A DNA stretch of 64,000 nt from Nodosilinea sp. FACHB-131 (GTDB lineage Bacteria; Cyanobacteriota; Cyanobacteriia; Phormidesmidales; Phormidesmidaceae), in contig NZ_JACJOF010000037.1 in assembly GCF_014695395.1 (NCBI RefSeq), positions 1 to 64,000 of the forward strand. The letters are read 5' to 3'. Both the position numbers and the translations under genes were made by a program. Numbering within the stretch: the first letter of the stretch is position 1; each line of letters starts with the position of its first letter. The notes under the pieces were generated by a model. It ran no database searches. It saw only the letters and a list, made by a program, of their open reading frames with translations, and was not told where the DNA came from. Below, in pieces: positions 37,790 to 47,098 of the stretch.

Positions 37790-38905
37790 TTGACTTTCAT
37801 CCCGTCTGCTCCCACAGATTCAATTCGACCCGTTCACGGGGGAAACCTGGCCTGGGCGGCTGCGATCGCCAACTGTTCCCCCGATTCTCTTACAGACTTT
37901 TCGGCCAGCATTAATCCCCTAGGGCCGCCTGCATCGGTAGTTCTAGCTATGGCCGAGGCCTTGGGGCAGCTGCGCCACTATCCTGACCCTGACTACGCTG
38001 TCCTGCGCCGCGCTTTGGCAAGCTACCACCAGGTGCCCGCCGACTGGGTGCTGCCGGGTAACGGGGCGGCTGAACTGCTCACCTGGGCTGCCCGAGATCT
38101 GGCTGAGGGGCCCGCTGCGGTGGGCTGTCACCTGTTAACCCCGGCCTTTGGCGACTATGGCCGCGCCTTGGCCGCCTTTGGGGTTCCTCTGCAGCCCTGG
38201 CCGCTTTCTCTAGATGAGATTGCGGAGGACGGTACCGTTCAAAACGCTGTCTCGTGGCCCGATGTCGAGGGGGCAGGCATCTTAATCAACAATCCCCACA
38301 ATCCCACTGGCCGCTTATTCAGCATAGATAGCCTCAGACCTCTGCTCGATCGCGCTGACACCGTGATTGTGGATGAGGCCTTTATGGATTTTGTGCCGCC
38401 GGATCAGCAGCAATCCTTGATCGGCGAACTCGATCGCTACCCGAATTTGGTGGTGCTGCGATCGCTGACCAAGTTTTATACTCTGCCGGGTTTGCGCATT
38501 GGCTACGCCCTGGGCCACCCCGACCGCCTGCGCCGCTGGCAGCGCTGGCGCGACCCCTGGCCGGTGAATGCCCTAGCGGCGGCGGCGGCGATCGTGGCGG
38601 TGCAAGATAAAGCTTTTCAAACCCGCACCTGGCAGTGGTTGCCCCCCGCCCGGGCCGGCCTTTTCCATGGACTGCGGGCTATCCCTGGGCTAAGGCCTTT
38701 AGCCGGGGCGGCTAACTATTTGCTAGTGCGCACTACAACTCCGGCTCCGGTGCTGCAAGAGACCGTGCTGCGCAGCCACCAGCTGTTGATTCGCGACTGT
38801 TTAAGTTTCCCTGAGCTAGGGGCAGACTACTTTCGGGTGGCGATACGCACCGCTGACGAAAATGAGCGTTTGCTAACAGCCCTCGGCCAGGCTATAGCGG
38901 TATGA
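37790..38905 (+). CDS. CobD/HisC-like PLP aminotransferase (threonine-phosphate decarboxylase type)
   Basis: 371 residues from a TTG start at 37790; no ATG or GTG lies in the first part that preserves the conserved N-terminus (VHGGNLAWAAAI, DFSASINPLGPP). The fold-type I PLP lysine is in RSLTKFYTLPGLRIGYA, and INNPHNPTGRLF and VIVDEAFMDF are conserved. HGGN...D.SA.INP.GPP is the mark of L-threonine-O-3-phosphate decarboxylases (CobD/CobC) that supply aminopropanol phosphate for cobalamin. Histidinol-phosphate aminotransferase is the alternative. Coupled to hup by 8 bases. Confidence 0.82.
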   Translation: MTFIPSAPTDSIRPVHGGNLAWAAAIANCSPDSLTDFSASINPLGPPASVVLAMAEALGQLRHYPDPDYAVLRRALASYHQVPADWVLPGNGAAELLTWAARDLAEGPAAVGCHLLTPAFGDYGRALAAFGVPLQPWPLSLDEIAEDGTVQNAVSWPDVEGAGILINNPHNPTGRLFSIDSLRPLLDRADTVIVDEAFMDFVPPDQQQSLIGELDRYPNLVVLRSLTKFYTLPGLRIGYALGHPDRLRRWQRWRDPWPVNALAAAAAIVAVQDKAFQTRTWQWLPPARAGLFHGLRAIPGLRPLAGAANYLLVRTTTPAPVLQETVLRSHQLLIRDCLSFPELGADYFRVAIRTADENERLLTALGQAIAV

Positions 38906-39001
38906 TGCCCCCAATCTTAGGCCCTAGGCCTAAACTGAGCGGCCCGTTGGTTTTATCTAGTTTTCCCTTAGCAATTCCCCGTCGAGCTGCCTGAGCTACC
39001 C

Positions 39002-40546
39002 ATGACCACCGTTGCTCCGCCCCTGCTGCACCTCAATCCACCCCCCGAACTCAAGGTGGTGAATATGACTAAGCGGTTTGGCAGCCTAGTGGCTCTCAAT
39101 GACGTCACCCTCACCCTCAAACCCGGTACCTTCCACGGGCTGCTGGGGGAAAATGGGGCCGGTAAAAGCACTTTGGTAAAGTGCATTATGGGCTTCTATT
39201 CGCCCACCGCCGGGCAAATCTTGGTGAACGACCAAATCTATCCCATCAAAAGCCCTAAGGATGCCCACGGCTGCGGCATTGGCATGGTGTACCAGCACTT
39301 CACCTCAGTGCCCGCCATGACCGTGGCCGAAAATCTGGTGCTCAGCCGCTACGATCGCACCCAAATCATCAACTGGAACCGCGAGTACGCATCCCTGCGC
39401 ACCTTTATGGAGCGATCGCCCTTTCAGGTCGACCTCGACACGCCCGTGGGTCAGCTGGCGGCTGGGCAAAAGCAAAAGCTCGAAATTCTCAAGCAGCTCT
39501 ACCTGCAAAGCCGCATTCTCATTTTGGACGAGCCCACCTCAGTGCTCACCCCCGACGAGGCCGACGAGGTGCTGGGTCTGCTGCGCCAGGAGGTGCGGTT
39601 GGGGCACCTCAGCGTGCTGCTGATCACCCACAAGTTTCGTGAAGTGCTGGCCTTTACCGATGAGGTGACGGTGCTGCGCAAGGGCTATCTGGCGGGCCAC
39701 GGGGCCGTAGCCGACCTGACCGTGGCCGATATGGCCCGGATGATGCTGGGGGCCGAGCGGGTGACCAAGTCGGTCGATAAAGCCCCAATTGCAAAGCGCC
39801 ATCCCGTGCTGACGGTGCATGGCCTAGGGGCGCTCAAAGACAACGGCCTACCCGCCTTTGGCCCCCTCGACCTGACAGTGCACAGCGGCGAGATTGTCGG
39901 CATTGCTGGGGTCTCGGGCAACGGCCAGCGGGAGCTGGTGGAGGCGCTGGCTGGGCAGCGATCGCCCACCTATGGGCATATCGAGGTCAACGGTGACCCC
40001 TACCGCGCCACCCGGAGCGAAATGGTTAGCCACGGCGTCTGCACCCTGCCCGAGGAACCCCTGCGCAACGCCTGCGTGCCTAGGATGTCGGTAGCTGAGA
40101 ACATGGCCTTGCGCACCTTCGATCGCCCTCCCCAGTCCCGCGCTCGCCTGTGGCTTAGGCTCGGGGCCATCCGCAAGGCGGCCGAGGGGCTGATTGCGGC
40201 ATTTTCCGTCAGGACTCCATCCCCCGACACCCCGATTCAAAACCTGTCGGGGGGCAACGTGCAGCGGGCGGTGCTGGCGCGGGAACTGTCGTCCCCCGAC
40301 GTCAACCTGCTGATTGCCGCCAACCCCTGTTTTGGCCTCGATTTTCAAGCCGTAGATCAAATTCACAACGCTTTGGTAGAGGCCCGCAACCGGGGGGTAG
40401 CGGTGCTGCTGGTGAGCGAAGATCTCGACGAGCTGCTGGCCCTGAGCGATCGCATTTTGGTGATTAGCGAGGGGCAGTTTGTCTACGAGAGCCCTGTTGA
40501 GCAGGCCAATGTCGCCGACATTGGCCACAAGATGGCTGGTCACTAA
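39002..40546 (+). CDS. Duplicated ABC ATPase, sugar/nucleoside uptake type
   Basis: 514 residues with two ABC domains. The first has Walker A GENGAGKST (about 50), signature LAAGQKQKLEILK and Walker B ILILDEPTS. The second has a degenerate Walker A (GVSGNGQREL) and signature NLSGGNVQRAVLARE, with NPCFGLDF replacing the usual Walker B, as in RbsA/NupO-type ATPases that serve BMP-family nucleoside importers. No permease or binding protein gene is next to it, so it is either an orphan or works with subunits elsewhere. Confidence 0.9.
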   Translation: MTTVAPPLLHLNPPPELKVVNMTKRFGSLVALNDVTLTLKPGTFHGLLGENGAGKSTLVKCIMGFYSPTAGQILVNDQIYPIKSPKDAHGCGIGMVYQHFTSVPAMTVAENLVLSRYDRTQIINWNREYASLRTFMERSPFQVDLDTPVGQLAAGQKQKLEILKQLYLQSRILILDEPTSVLTPDEADEVLGLLRQEVRLGHLSVLLITHKFREVLAFTDEVTVLRKGYLAGHGAVADLTVADMARMMLGAERVTKSVDKAPIAKRHPVLTVHGLGALKDNGLPAFGPLDLTVHSGEIVGIAGVSGNGQRELVEALAGQRSPTYGHIEVNGDPYRATRSEMVSHGVCTLPEEPLRNACVPRMSVAENMALRTFDRPPQSRARLWLRLGAIRKAAEGLIAAFSVRTPSPDTPIQNLSGGNVQRAVLARELSSPDVNLLIAANPCFGLDFQAVDQIHNALVEARNRGVAVLLVSEDLDELLALSDRILVISEGQFVYESPVEQANVADIGHKMAGH

Positions 40547-40656
40547 CGCCTTTGGGGGTTTTCCCCCTCGTGGAGCCGGTCTAGCAGCGGGTAAACTACA
40601 GATCTAGCTTTGTTGCATGCTTTGTTAATACCGTACCGACATAGGCGAGTCAGACT

Positions 40657-41139
40657 ATGGGTGAACCGTTAACGCAGCAAATTCCAGGCATTGCCGACGC
40701 CGACTGTCTGGCTCTGGTGCAAGAATACTGCCGATTGGCGGTTTGCCCCAGCCTGAGCGATGCCAAAAGCCAGCGCCTCGACGAGCTGCTTGCCCTAGCC
40801 GAAGACGATGGCCGCCTTGACTTTTGGATCAACGAAGCCGACCACTTCATCGACCATGCCATTGGCCTGGGTAGCGCCACGCGGGTCTACGCCTCGGTGA
40901 ATGAAAATCTCAAGGCGCGGCTGCGCGAACTGCTCGATCTCACTCAGACCGCTAACCCCGGCGATAAAGCCTTGGAGCTGCTTGAAGAGCTAGATGAGAG
41001 CCTGGCCGAGGGTGCTCGTCAGGTGCAGCAGCAGTTGGCCAAGCGCGGCTATGACCCCGGCCCGGTAGACGGGGTCGCGGGGCCTAAAACCCAGCGCGCC
41101 CTGCGAGACTTCCAGCGATCCAAGGACTCTGGCCGCTGA
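40657..41139 (+). CDS. Peptidoglycan-binding-domain protein
   Basis: 160 residues. The N-terminal 110 are helical and not recognised (LALVQEYCRLAVCPSLSDAK, DFWINEADHFIDHAIGL). The C-terminal 45 residues are a PG_binding_1 repeat (VQQQLAKRGYDPGPVDGVAG then KTQRALRDFQ). There is no signal peptide, so either the protein is cytoplasmic, using the module for another contact, or export is unusual. Function unknown. Confidence 0.78.
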   Translation: MGEPLTQQIPGIADADCLALVQEYCRLAVCPSLSDAKSQRLDELLALAEDDGRLDFWINEADHFIDHAIGLGSATRVYASVNENLKARLRELLDLTQTANPGDKALELLEELDESLAEGARQVQQQLAKRGYDPGPVDGVAGPKTQRALRDFQRSKDSGR

Positions 41140-41305
41140 GGTCAGTTCCATGGCGTTTAGTGGCGGGCACTATCCTGGTTCGACCCTTGGGTCTGAGCGA
41201 CAGTGCTCTATCAGAGTGACTAGGCGATCGCCTGACGCTGACTATTGCTAAGTCGTTGGCGGAGGGAGACAACAAAATTTTTGAGCTGGTTTGGGAGCGA
41301 CGGCC

Positions 41306-42175
41306 ATGGCACAAGATTCCCTCGACAACACAGAGTCAGCGACTCTCGATCTAAAGGCTTATTTTGACCGTATTGGCTGCGGGCACCTGGGCAATGCTCT
41401 CCAGGAGGGGAAGCTCGCGCCTACTCTAGATACCCTCAAAGCCATTCAACAGGGCCACACCAGCACCATTGCCTTTGAGAATCTCAGCTCGTTTTTTCAC
41501 CAGCCCGTCTCCCTAGCGCTGGAAGATCTACAGCAGAAACTCATCCACGACCAGCGGGGTGGCTACTGTTTTGAACAAAATCTGCTGCTGCGATCGGTGC
41601 TTGTGGACTTAGGCTTTCAGATCACGAACCTGGCCGCCCGCGTGCGGTGGAATCTGCCGAAGGACATCATCACGCCCCGCAGCCACATGCTGCTGAAAGT
41701 GGATATTGATGAGACTTCGTACATCGTCGACGTGGGCTTTGGCGGTCTAACAATGACAGAACCGCTTACCCTAGTGCCAGAGCGACCGCAATCTACCTCC
41801 CATGAACCCTACCGCCTCACGGTAGCTGGCCAGACCTACTGCTTAGAAGCCCAACTCAACCAGGTGTGGAAACCGCTGTACTGCTTTGATCTGCAAGCAC
41901 AGCAGCGCTGCGATTACGAAGTGAGCAATTGGTATGTATCAACCTATCCCCAATCGCTGTTTGTCAACTCGCTAATTGTGGCTCGGCCTGGGAACGGCTA
42001 CCGCCATGCCCTGCTCAACAATCAGTTGACCACGCGCTATCTCGACGACCGCTCTGAGCAGCGTCTGTTGACCACTGCCACCGAACTGCACGATGTGTTG
42101 AGCGACGAATTTGGGTTGCGGGTGCCCGAGACCTTAGATCTACAGCAAGCCCTAGAACGCTTCGCGGCATCCTAG
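41306..42175 (+). CDS. nat: Arylamine N-acetyltransferase
   Basis: About 289 residues from ATG at 41306; a TTG at 41291 would add five. The catalytic triad is visible: Cys in RGGYCFEQN (about residue 79), His in PRSHMLLKV and Asp in YIVDVGFGG. The TSTIAFENLSSFF helix near residue 45 is typical. The enzyme moves an acetyl group from acetyl-CoA to aromatic amines or hydrazines. Stand-alone gene, convergent with the FKBP gene. Confidence 0.93.
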   Translation: MAQDSLDNTESATLDLKAYFDRIGCGHLGNALQEGKLAPTLDTLKAIQQGHTSTIAFENLSSFFHQPVSLALEDLQQKLIHDQRGGYCFEQNLLLRSVLVDLGFQITNLAARVRWNLPKDIITPRSHMLLKVDIDETSYIVDVGFGGLTMTEPLTLVPERPQSTSHEPYRLTVAGQTYCLEAQLNQVWKPLYCFDLQAQQRCDYEVSNWYVSTYPQSLFVNSLIVARPGNGYRHALLNNQLTTRYLDDRSEQRLLTTATELHDVLSDEFGLRVPETLDLQQALERFAAS

Positions 42176-42204
42176 GGCTTGCTTAGGGGAATTGCGCTGG
42201 AAGA

Positions 42205-42765
42205 CTAACCGATACGCAGCAGTTCCACATCAAAGAGCAGGGTGGCGTTGGGAGGAATCACCCCCCCAGCGCCCCGGCTGCCATAACCCAGCTCTGAAGG
42301 AATTACCAGCTTGCGCTGACCGCCCACCCGCATGGTGCCAACTCCTTCATCCCAGCCTTTGATTACCTGGCCCACCCCAATTTGAAAGGTGAAAGGGCGA
42401 CCGCGATCGCGGGAACTGTCAAATTTAGTCCCGTTTTCGAGAGTACCGGTGTAGTGCACCGTAACCCGCTGCCCCGGCTGGGGCATAGCCCCTGTCCCTT
42501 CGACAACGTCAACGTACTGTAGGCCAGAATCAGTAGTTACTAAAGTCTCTTCGGGCATCATAGTCGAGGCATCCTCATTGGCAGGAACTAGGTCAGCAGC
42601 AGCCTGGGCAAGTTGGGCGACGGGCTCAGCTATGACCGCTTCGACCACCTGAGGGGTGTCCAAATTTGCGGCCATGGCCTCGGGTTGGGGGCTGGTAAAT
42701 TGAGCTACCAGCAGCACCACGCAGCAGGCCGCCAAAATTCCTAAGCTAATCAAAATTTCTCGCAC
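42205..42765 (-). CDS. FKBP-type peptidyl-prolyl isomerase, exported
   Basis: 186 residues. A membrane anchor or signal helix ([20 protein letters not shown]) is followed by a variable linker and a complete FKBP domain (about 78-186) with [18 protein letters not shown], the [18 protein letters not shown] core and [19 protein letters not shown]. It speeds proline isomerisation in exported proteins, in cyanobacteria probably in the thylakoid lumen or periplasm. The CC pair inside the hydrophobic helix could be a lipobox but lacks the usual LxGC order. Confidence 0.93.
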   Translation of the reverse strand: MREILISLGILAACCVVLLVAQFTSPQPEAMAANLDTPQVVEAVIAEPVAQLAQAAADLVPANEDASTMMPEETLVTTDSGLQYVDVVEGTGAMPQPGQRVTVHYTGTLENGTKFDSSRDRGRPFTFQIGVGQVIKGWDEGVGTMRVGGQRKLVIPSELGYGSRGAGGVIPPNATLLFDVELLRIG

Positions 42766-42849
42766 GGCGTATCTCCCATTGCAGCTTGAGCTTTACCGAT
42801 CATATCGCCTCCAGCCACCCTAAGGGAAACCATCCGCCGCCTCACTCCC

Positions 42850-43599
42850 TTACCCAAACCGGTACCCAAACCCCCGCAGCGTCGTTACATACTGCGGGTG
42901 TGCTGGGTCGTGCTCAATTTTTTCTCGCAGCCAGCGAATGTGCACATCTACGGTTTTGCGATCGCCCACAAAATCGGCTCCCCACACGGTCTGAATCAGC
43001 TCTTCCCGCGACCAGACCCGGTTAGGGCTCTGCATAAACAGCTCTAAAATGCGAAACTCCTTAGGCGATAGATTCACCTCTTGCCCCGCCACCAGCACCC
43101 TAAACTCCGTAGCGTGGAGCACGATATCGCGGTAGGTCAAAGTAGCTTTGTCAGGCTGCGCCGCTGACCACTGGTATCGCCGCAACAGGGCGCGACAGCG
43201 GGCAATGAGTTCGCGCATGCCAAAGGGCTTGGGCAAGTAGTCGTCGGCACCCACCTCCAGACCCACTACCCGATCCATTTCGGTTCCCTTGGCACTCAAA
43301 ATCAGAATCGGCATATCCAGATTGTGGTGGCGCATCATCCGACAGATGTCGAGCCCGTTAACGCCGGGCAGCATGAGGTCAACAATGGCCAAATCAATGT
43401 CTAGGCCAGCGAAACCATCTCCAGCTGGTGGAAACATTAGCTCTAGGGCGCGGTGGCCCGACTCGGCGGTGACCACCTGATAGCCCTGCTCCGTCAGCGC
43501 CAGGGCCACGGTTTCGCGGATCAGGTCTTCGTCGTCAATAATTAAAATGCGCTCTTGCACCGTCGACAACGACGCTCGACCAGGGGAGATTTTTTGCAC
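42850..43599 (-). CDS. OmpR/PhoB-type response regulator
   Basis: 249 residues. Receiver (about 17-135) with acidic pocket IIDDEDLIRE, phospho-Asp in LAIVDLMLPGVNG and Lys in YLPKPFG; winged-helix DNA-binding domain (about 150-249) with VNLSPKEFRILELFMQSPNR and VDVHIRWLREKIE. The closing YVTTLRGFGYRFG is standard. It resembles cyanobacterial SphR/RpaB-class regulators, but I cannot place it among them. The gene upstream on the same strand encodes a histidine-kinase-like protein that lacks its phospho-His, 220 bases away. Confidence 0.9.
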   Translation of the reverse strand: MQKISPGRASLSTVQERILIIDDEDLIRETVALALTEQGYQVVTAESGHRALELMFPPAGDGFAGLDIDLAIVDLMLPGVNGLDICRMMRHHNLDMPILILSAKGTEMDRVVGLEVGADDYLPKPFGMRELIARCRALLRRYQWSAAQPDKATLTYRDIVLHATEFRVLVAGQEVNLSPKEFRILELFMQSPNRVWSREELIQTVWGADFVGDRKTVDVHIRWLREKIEHDPAHPQYVTTLRGFGYRFG

Positions 43600-43822
43600 A
43601 GCACAGCCAGCCTAACGGAGCGTGAACAGACGCAGGCAGACTGGGAACCACGGTCGATCACCTCCCATAGAGACTAGCTCGTAACCCAGGGAGTGCTCGT
43701 CAACCGTGGCGTTTACCCGTCGCCCAGTTAGCGGCTCGGCGTCTGCACCACTTCGCTATCGTGTCGGACTTAGCTTAAGGAAACGTCGGATTTTGGTTAA
43801 GCTTGCGTAAACTCGCCCCTGT

Positions 43823-45241
43823 CTACCGTTGACAGGCGACCCCAGTCGCAGCCGGGTACCCCAACTCTGACTGCGCTTTGGTACTCTCTAACCCTGGCAA
43901 CAGCACCATCAGCCGACAGTCGCTATCCCCATTTCCCTGGATGACCAGCTGTCCGCCGTGGCGCTGCACCAGGTGCTGACCCAGTAAGATGCCGAGCAGA
44001 GAGCGAGGGGGTTGACGAGTCACTGGCGAAGCTTGGAGTACGGTCACTACTTCCTGGGGTAGCCCCTCCCCTAGCCAAGGATTAGATAGCCACAGGGCCA
44101 GGGCCAGGGTCTTGCCCCGCCGACAGGCATGAATGCGTAGAGCACCGTTTTCCCCGGCCACCTGCATGATGCTGAAGGCTAGGTGATATAAGATTTGCTT
44201 GACCACGCGCTGGTCCAGAATCCACTGGCTTTCGCCGGGTTCTACAGAGAGACTGAGGGTTTGGGCGCTGGCTTCGGCCAGGGGGGCCAGGGTTGTCAAC
44301 ACCTGCTGACCCAGGGCTTCAATATCAACAGCGGTCGGCACCAGGTCGAAGCGTTCGGTCTCTAGTGGGTTGAGGTCGATGAGTTCTTCTACCAGAGCCA
44401 TCAGAATCTGGCTGCTACGGTGCACAATGTCAGTGTATTCCCGTTGTTTGGGGGTGAGGGGGCCATAGATTTCTCGGCTGAGCATGGTGGTCATGCCGAG
44501 CACCGTGGTCAGGGGGCTGCGTAGCTCCTGGGTGAGCTGGCTAATCAGGTTGAGGTGCACCCGATCCACCAGAGATTCTAAGGGAGCCTGAGGGGCAGGA
44601 ATCAGGTAGGTGGCTCGATGGCGTTCGTACTCGCTCATGCCCCAGCGAGCCGCCATGGCTAGAAACCCCAGCTCTTGGGCGGTGAACGCTCTCGGCTGCA
44701 CATCCATGACGGCTAGGGTGCCGATGCAGGTGCCCTGACCAGTCATAAGCGGGACTCCGCCATAGGCTCTAATGCCGTAGGCCATGGCTAAATTGCCTTG
44801 AGCCAGGACTGGGTTTTCAAGTGTGTCGGTCACCAGCAGGGGTTGCTCGCTATCGAGAATGTAGACCCCAAACCCCTCCACGAGGGAAAGCTGACGCTGC
44901 TGCGATAGGGGGTTGCCTACTCCTAGGGATGACAGTCCATGGGCGGCTCGCACGTACTCGGTTTGGCTGTCGGCCAAGGTGACCACAGCGATGGGTACAC
45001 CAAGGAAGCGAGCCGCCATTTGAACGGCTTCTTCCCAGGCTGGGATGCTGCTGGGTGAACTGAGCTCAAGGGTCGCGATCGCCTGGCTGCGCCGCTGCTG
45101 GCGCTCAACCCAGGACAGACCTTGGAGAGAACAACAGGGCCAGATTTGCGGGGGAATGGCCGCTTCATTCGCCGCTTTACCCTCGGGCACCACTGGAAAC
45201 ACAGAAACGCTCATGGCCAAGCCCAACCCCTGATGAAACAC
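43823..45241 (-). CDS. GAF-domain histidine-kinase-like protein without phospho-histidine
   Basis: 472 residues (ATG at 45214 is an alternative start). A GAF domain occupies about 55-205 (FLGVPIAVVTLADSQTEYV, GTLAVMDVQPRAFTAQE). The dimerisation helix that follows reads SQLTQELRSPLTTVLGM, where Gln stands in the place of the His of SHELRTPL. The ATPase part is also reduced: the N box (VVKQILYHLAFSIM) lacks the usual Asn, and only LLGILLGQHLVQRHGG of the G2 region remains. So it is probably not a kinase but a signalling scaffold or phosphatase-like partner. Next to an OmpR-type regulator on the same strand. Confidence 0.85.
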   Translation of the reverse strand: MFHQGLGLAMSVSVFPVVPEGKAANEAAIPPQIWPCCSLQGLSWVERQQRRSQAIATLELSSPSSIPAWEEAVQMAARFLGVPIAVVTLADSQTEYVRAAHGLSSLGVGNPLSQQRQLSLVEGFGVYILDSEQPLLVTDTLENPVLAQGNLAMAYGIRAYGGVPLMTGQGTCIGTLAVMDVQPRAFTAQELGFLAMAARWGMSEYERHRATYLIPAPQAPLESLVDRVHLNLISQLTQELRSPLTTVLGMTTMLSREIYGPLTPKQREYTDIVHRSSQILMALVEELIDLNPLETERFDLVPTAVDIEALGQQVLTTLAPLAEASAQTLSLSVEPGESQWILDQRVVKQILYHLAFSIMQVAGENGALRIHACRRGKTLALALWLSNPWLGEGLPQEVVTVLQASPVTRQPPRSLLGILLGQHLVQRHGGQLVIQGNGDSDCRLMVLLPGLESTKAQSELGYPAATGVACQR

Positions 45242-45358
45242 AGGCTTAGCATGCCCGTGGGGGATGGCTGAAGTAACGGTAGATGGGGGCAGACGGTATC
45301 TTTACGTACCGTTGGTGGGTTCTGGGTACAGGCGCTGGTGCTGAGATTGCGATCGGAC

Positions 45359-46405
45359 TCAGTCTTGAGGTACGGCAAAGACAGTCGTGGCAGCGGCTGC
45401 CGCTGCCGCTGCTTTGGCCTGGTCAAGCAGATCCCAAATCTGCTGTAGCATGGGGCCTAAACCCGTGCCGGCTACGGCCGAAATGCCATATACCGGCCCC
45501 GGCACCAGCGTTTCGAACTGATGGATCAGCTCGGCTAGGGCTTCAGGGGTGAGGGCATCGACTTTGTTGAGGGCCAAAACTTGGGGGCGATCGCTTAGGT
45601 CGCGTCCGTAGGCCGCAAGCTCCTGCTGGATGGTGTGGAAGTTCTCCACCGGCTGCTCGGCGGTAGCGTCGACTACATGCAGCAGCAGTCGAGTGCGCTC
45701 AATGTGGCGCAAAAACTCATGGCCTAGCCCTAACCCCTGGTGTGCCCCTTCAATAAGGCCGGGGATGTCGGCAAACACGGTGCCGTCGCCCGAGGGCCGG
45801 CGCACCACCCCCAAATTGGGAATGAGAGTCGTAAACGGATAGTCGGCAATTTTGGGCCGCGCCGCCGACAGGGCTGAAATTAGGGTTGACTTGCCCGCGT
45901 TGGGTAAGCCGACAATGCCGACCTCGGCCAGCAGCTTAAGCTCTAGGCGCAACCGCCGCTCTTCACCCGGCAATCCAGGCAGGGCGTGCTCTGGGGCGCG
46001 GTTGCGGTTGCTGAGAAAGTGGCGGTTTCCCAGTCCACCCTTGCCGCCCTGGGCCACGCAGAGGAGCTGGCCAGGCTCGACTAAATCACCCATCAGCTGA
46101 TCAGTGGCCACATCGTAGATAGCGGTGCCGCAGGGAACATCGAGGTATAGATCGACTCCGGCGGCACCGGTCATGTTTTTGGGGCCACCCCGCTGACCAT
46201 CGTCGGCCTTAAAGCGGTGGGCGTAGCGAAAATCGAGTAGGGTTTGAAGCTGCTGGGTAGCCCGCAGGTAGATTGAGCCACCGGGGCCACCGTTGCCCCC
46301 CGCTGGCCCGCCAGCGGGAACGTACTTCTCGCGCCGAAAGGCGACGGTGCCATCGCCGCCGTCGCCAGCAATTACTTCAACTTCAGCCTGATCAATAAAC
46401 TGCAT
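45359..46405 (-). CDS. obgE: Obg GTPase
   Basis: 348 residues. The glycine-rich Obg fold (1-160) contains [21 protein letters not shown]-like spacing, and the GTPase domain has P loop [10 protein letters not shown] (about 167-176), [10 protein letters not shown] in switch II and NKVD. The C-terminus ends in an Ala-rich tail without the long extra domain. Obg binds the large ribosomal subunit late in assembly. Its ATG overlaps the stop of the DUF4168 gene (TAATG), so the two are coupled. Confidence 0.95.
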   Translation of the reverse strand: MQFIDQAEVEVIAGDGGDGTVAFRREKYVPAGGPAGGNGGPGGSIYLRATQQLQTLLDFRYAHRFKADDGQRGGPKNMTGAAGVDLYLDVPCGTAIYDVATDQLMGDLVEPGQLLCVAQGGKGGLGNRHFLSNRNRAPEHALPGLPGEERRLRLELKLLAEVGIVGLPNAGKSTLISALSAARPKIADYPFTTLIPNLGVVRRPSGDGTVFADIPGLIEGAHQGLGLGHEFLRHIERTRLLLHVVDATAEQPVENFHTIQQELAAYGRDLSDRPQVLALNKVDALTPEALAELIHQFETLVPGPVYGISAVAGTGLGPMLQQIWDLLDQAKAAAAAAAATTVFAVPQD

Positions 46406-46932
46406 TATTCAGTGCCGTTGGCAGATTGTTGCTGGAGCTGTACCATCGCTGCCCGAATTTGCTCGGCCAGGGCTGGGTCTTGGGGATAGGCGGCCGTGAT
46501 TCTGTTGAAGTCCTCCGTCGTGATCCCGTTGGACTGCACGATGGTCCTGGCCTGGTTGCAGTAATTGACGATGATAGTGCGCACGTCACTGCGCAGGCTG
46601 CGGGGCAGCTGGTTGAGATTGGCGGCGCCTTTGCAGGACAAATCGATGCTGCTGATGTCGTGGCTGGTGCCGGTTAGCAAGGTCTTGATTTGGCTTAAGG
46701 CCTCGTTGCGTGGGGCCTCCATCTCAAGCACCGAGGCGGCGTAGCCCGTTATATCGTCAGACGAAACCGAACCGTTTTGGGCCCAAGCGGCGCTTCCCAA
46801 GGTGACGTTGCCCGTGGCCATGGGAATAGAAACGCCTGCGCCACCGGCTAGCACAGTTAAGCTGGCGATCGCAGCGGCCAAGACCAGGGTGCGACGGTGA
46901 ACAGATAAAGGGTAAGTCAATAAGTGAATCAT
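46405..46932 (-). CDS. DUF4168 exported protein
   Basis: About 175 residues from ATG at 46932, where the signal peptide begins ([20 protein letters not shown]); the frame opens to 46986. The mature part contains the DUF4168 word [20 protein letters not shown] near residue 60 and, later, [24 protein letters not shown]. The two Cys residues (LSCKG, NYCNQ) may pair. DUF4168 proteins are small periplasmic proteins of unknown function. The gene is coupled to obgE downstream. Confidence 0.8.
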   Translation of the reverse strand: MIHLLTYPLSVHRRTLVLAAAIASLTVLAGGAGVSIPMATGNVTLGSAAWAQNGSVSSDDITGYAASVLEMEAPRNEALSQIKTLLTGTSHDISSIDLSCKGAANLNQLPRSLRSDVRTIIVNYCNQARTIVQSNGITTEDFNRITAAYPQDPALAEQIRAAMVQLQQQSANGTE

Positions 46933-47098
46933 TATGGGTATATCTCCTGTGCTGGTATCAACCAGAATGGCCCTGTGCTCCAACAAAAAAGAAGGCTTTT
47001 AAAGTAAGACTCTTTTTGGGTAAACGCCACCCTCGGCGCGATCGCTCGAATCTCACAGCCCAGACGGGACAGCGCCCCTGTGAGTTCCAGCGGTGAGG

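Noticed and set aside
40554-40567. GGGGG-TTTT-CCCCC hairpin after the ABC ATPase gene
   Set aside because: No T run follows and the stem is only 5 bp; not called as terminator.
43600-43822. tRNA-like or small RNA between the OmpR-type regulator and kinase-like gene
   Set aside because: No cloverleaf could be drawn and no terminator is visible.
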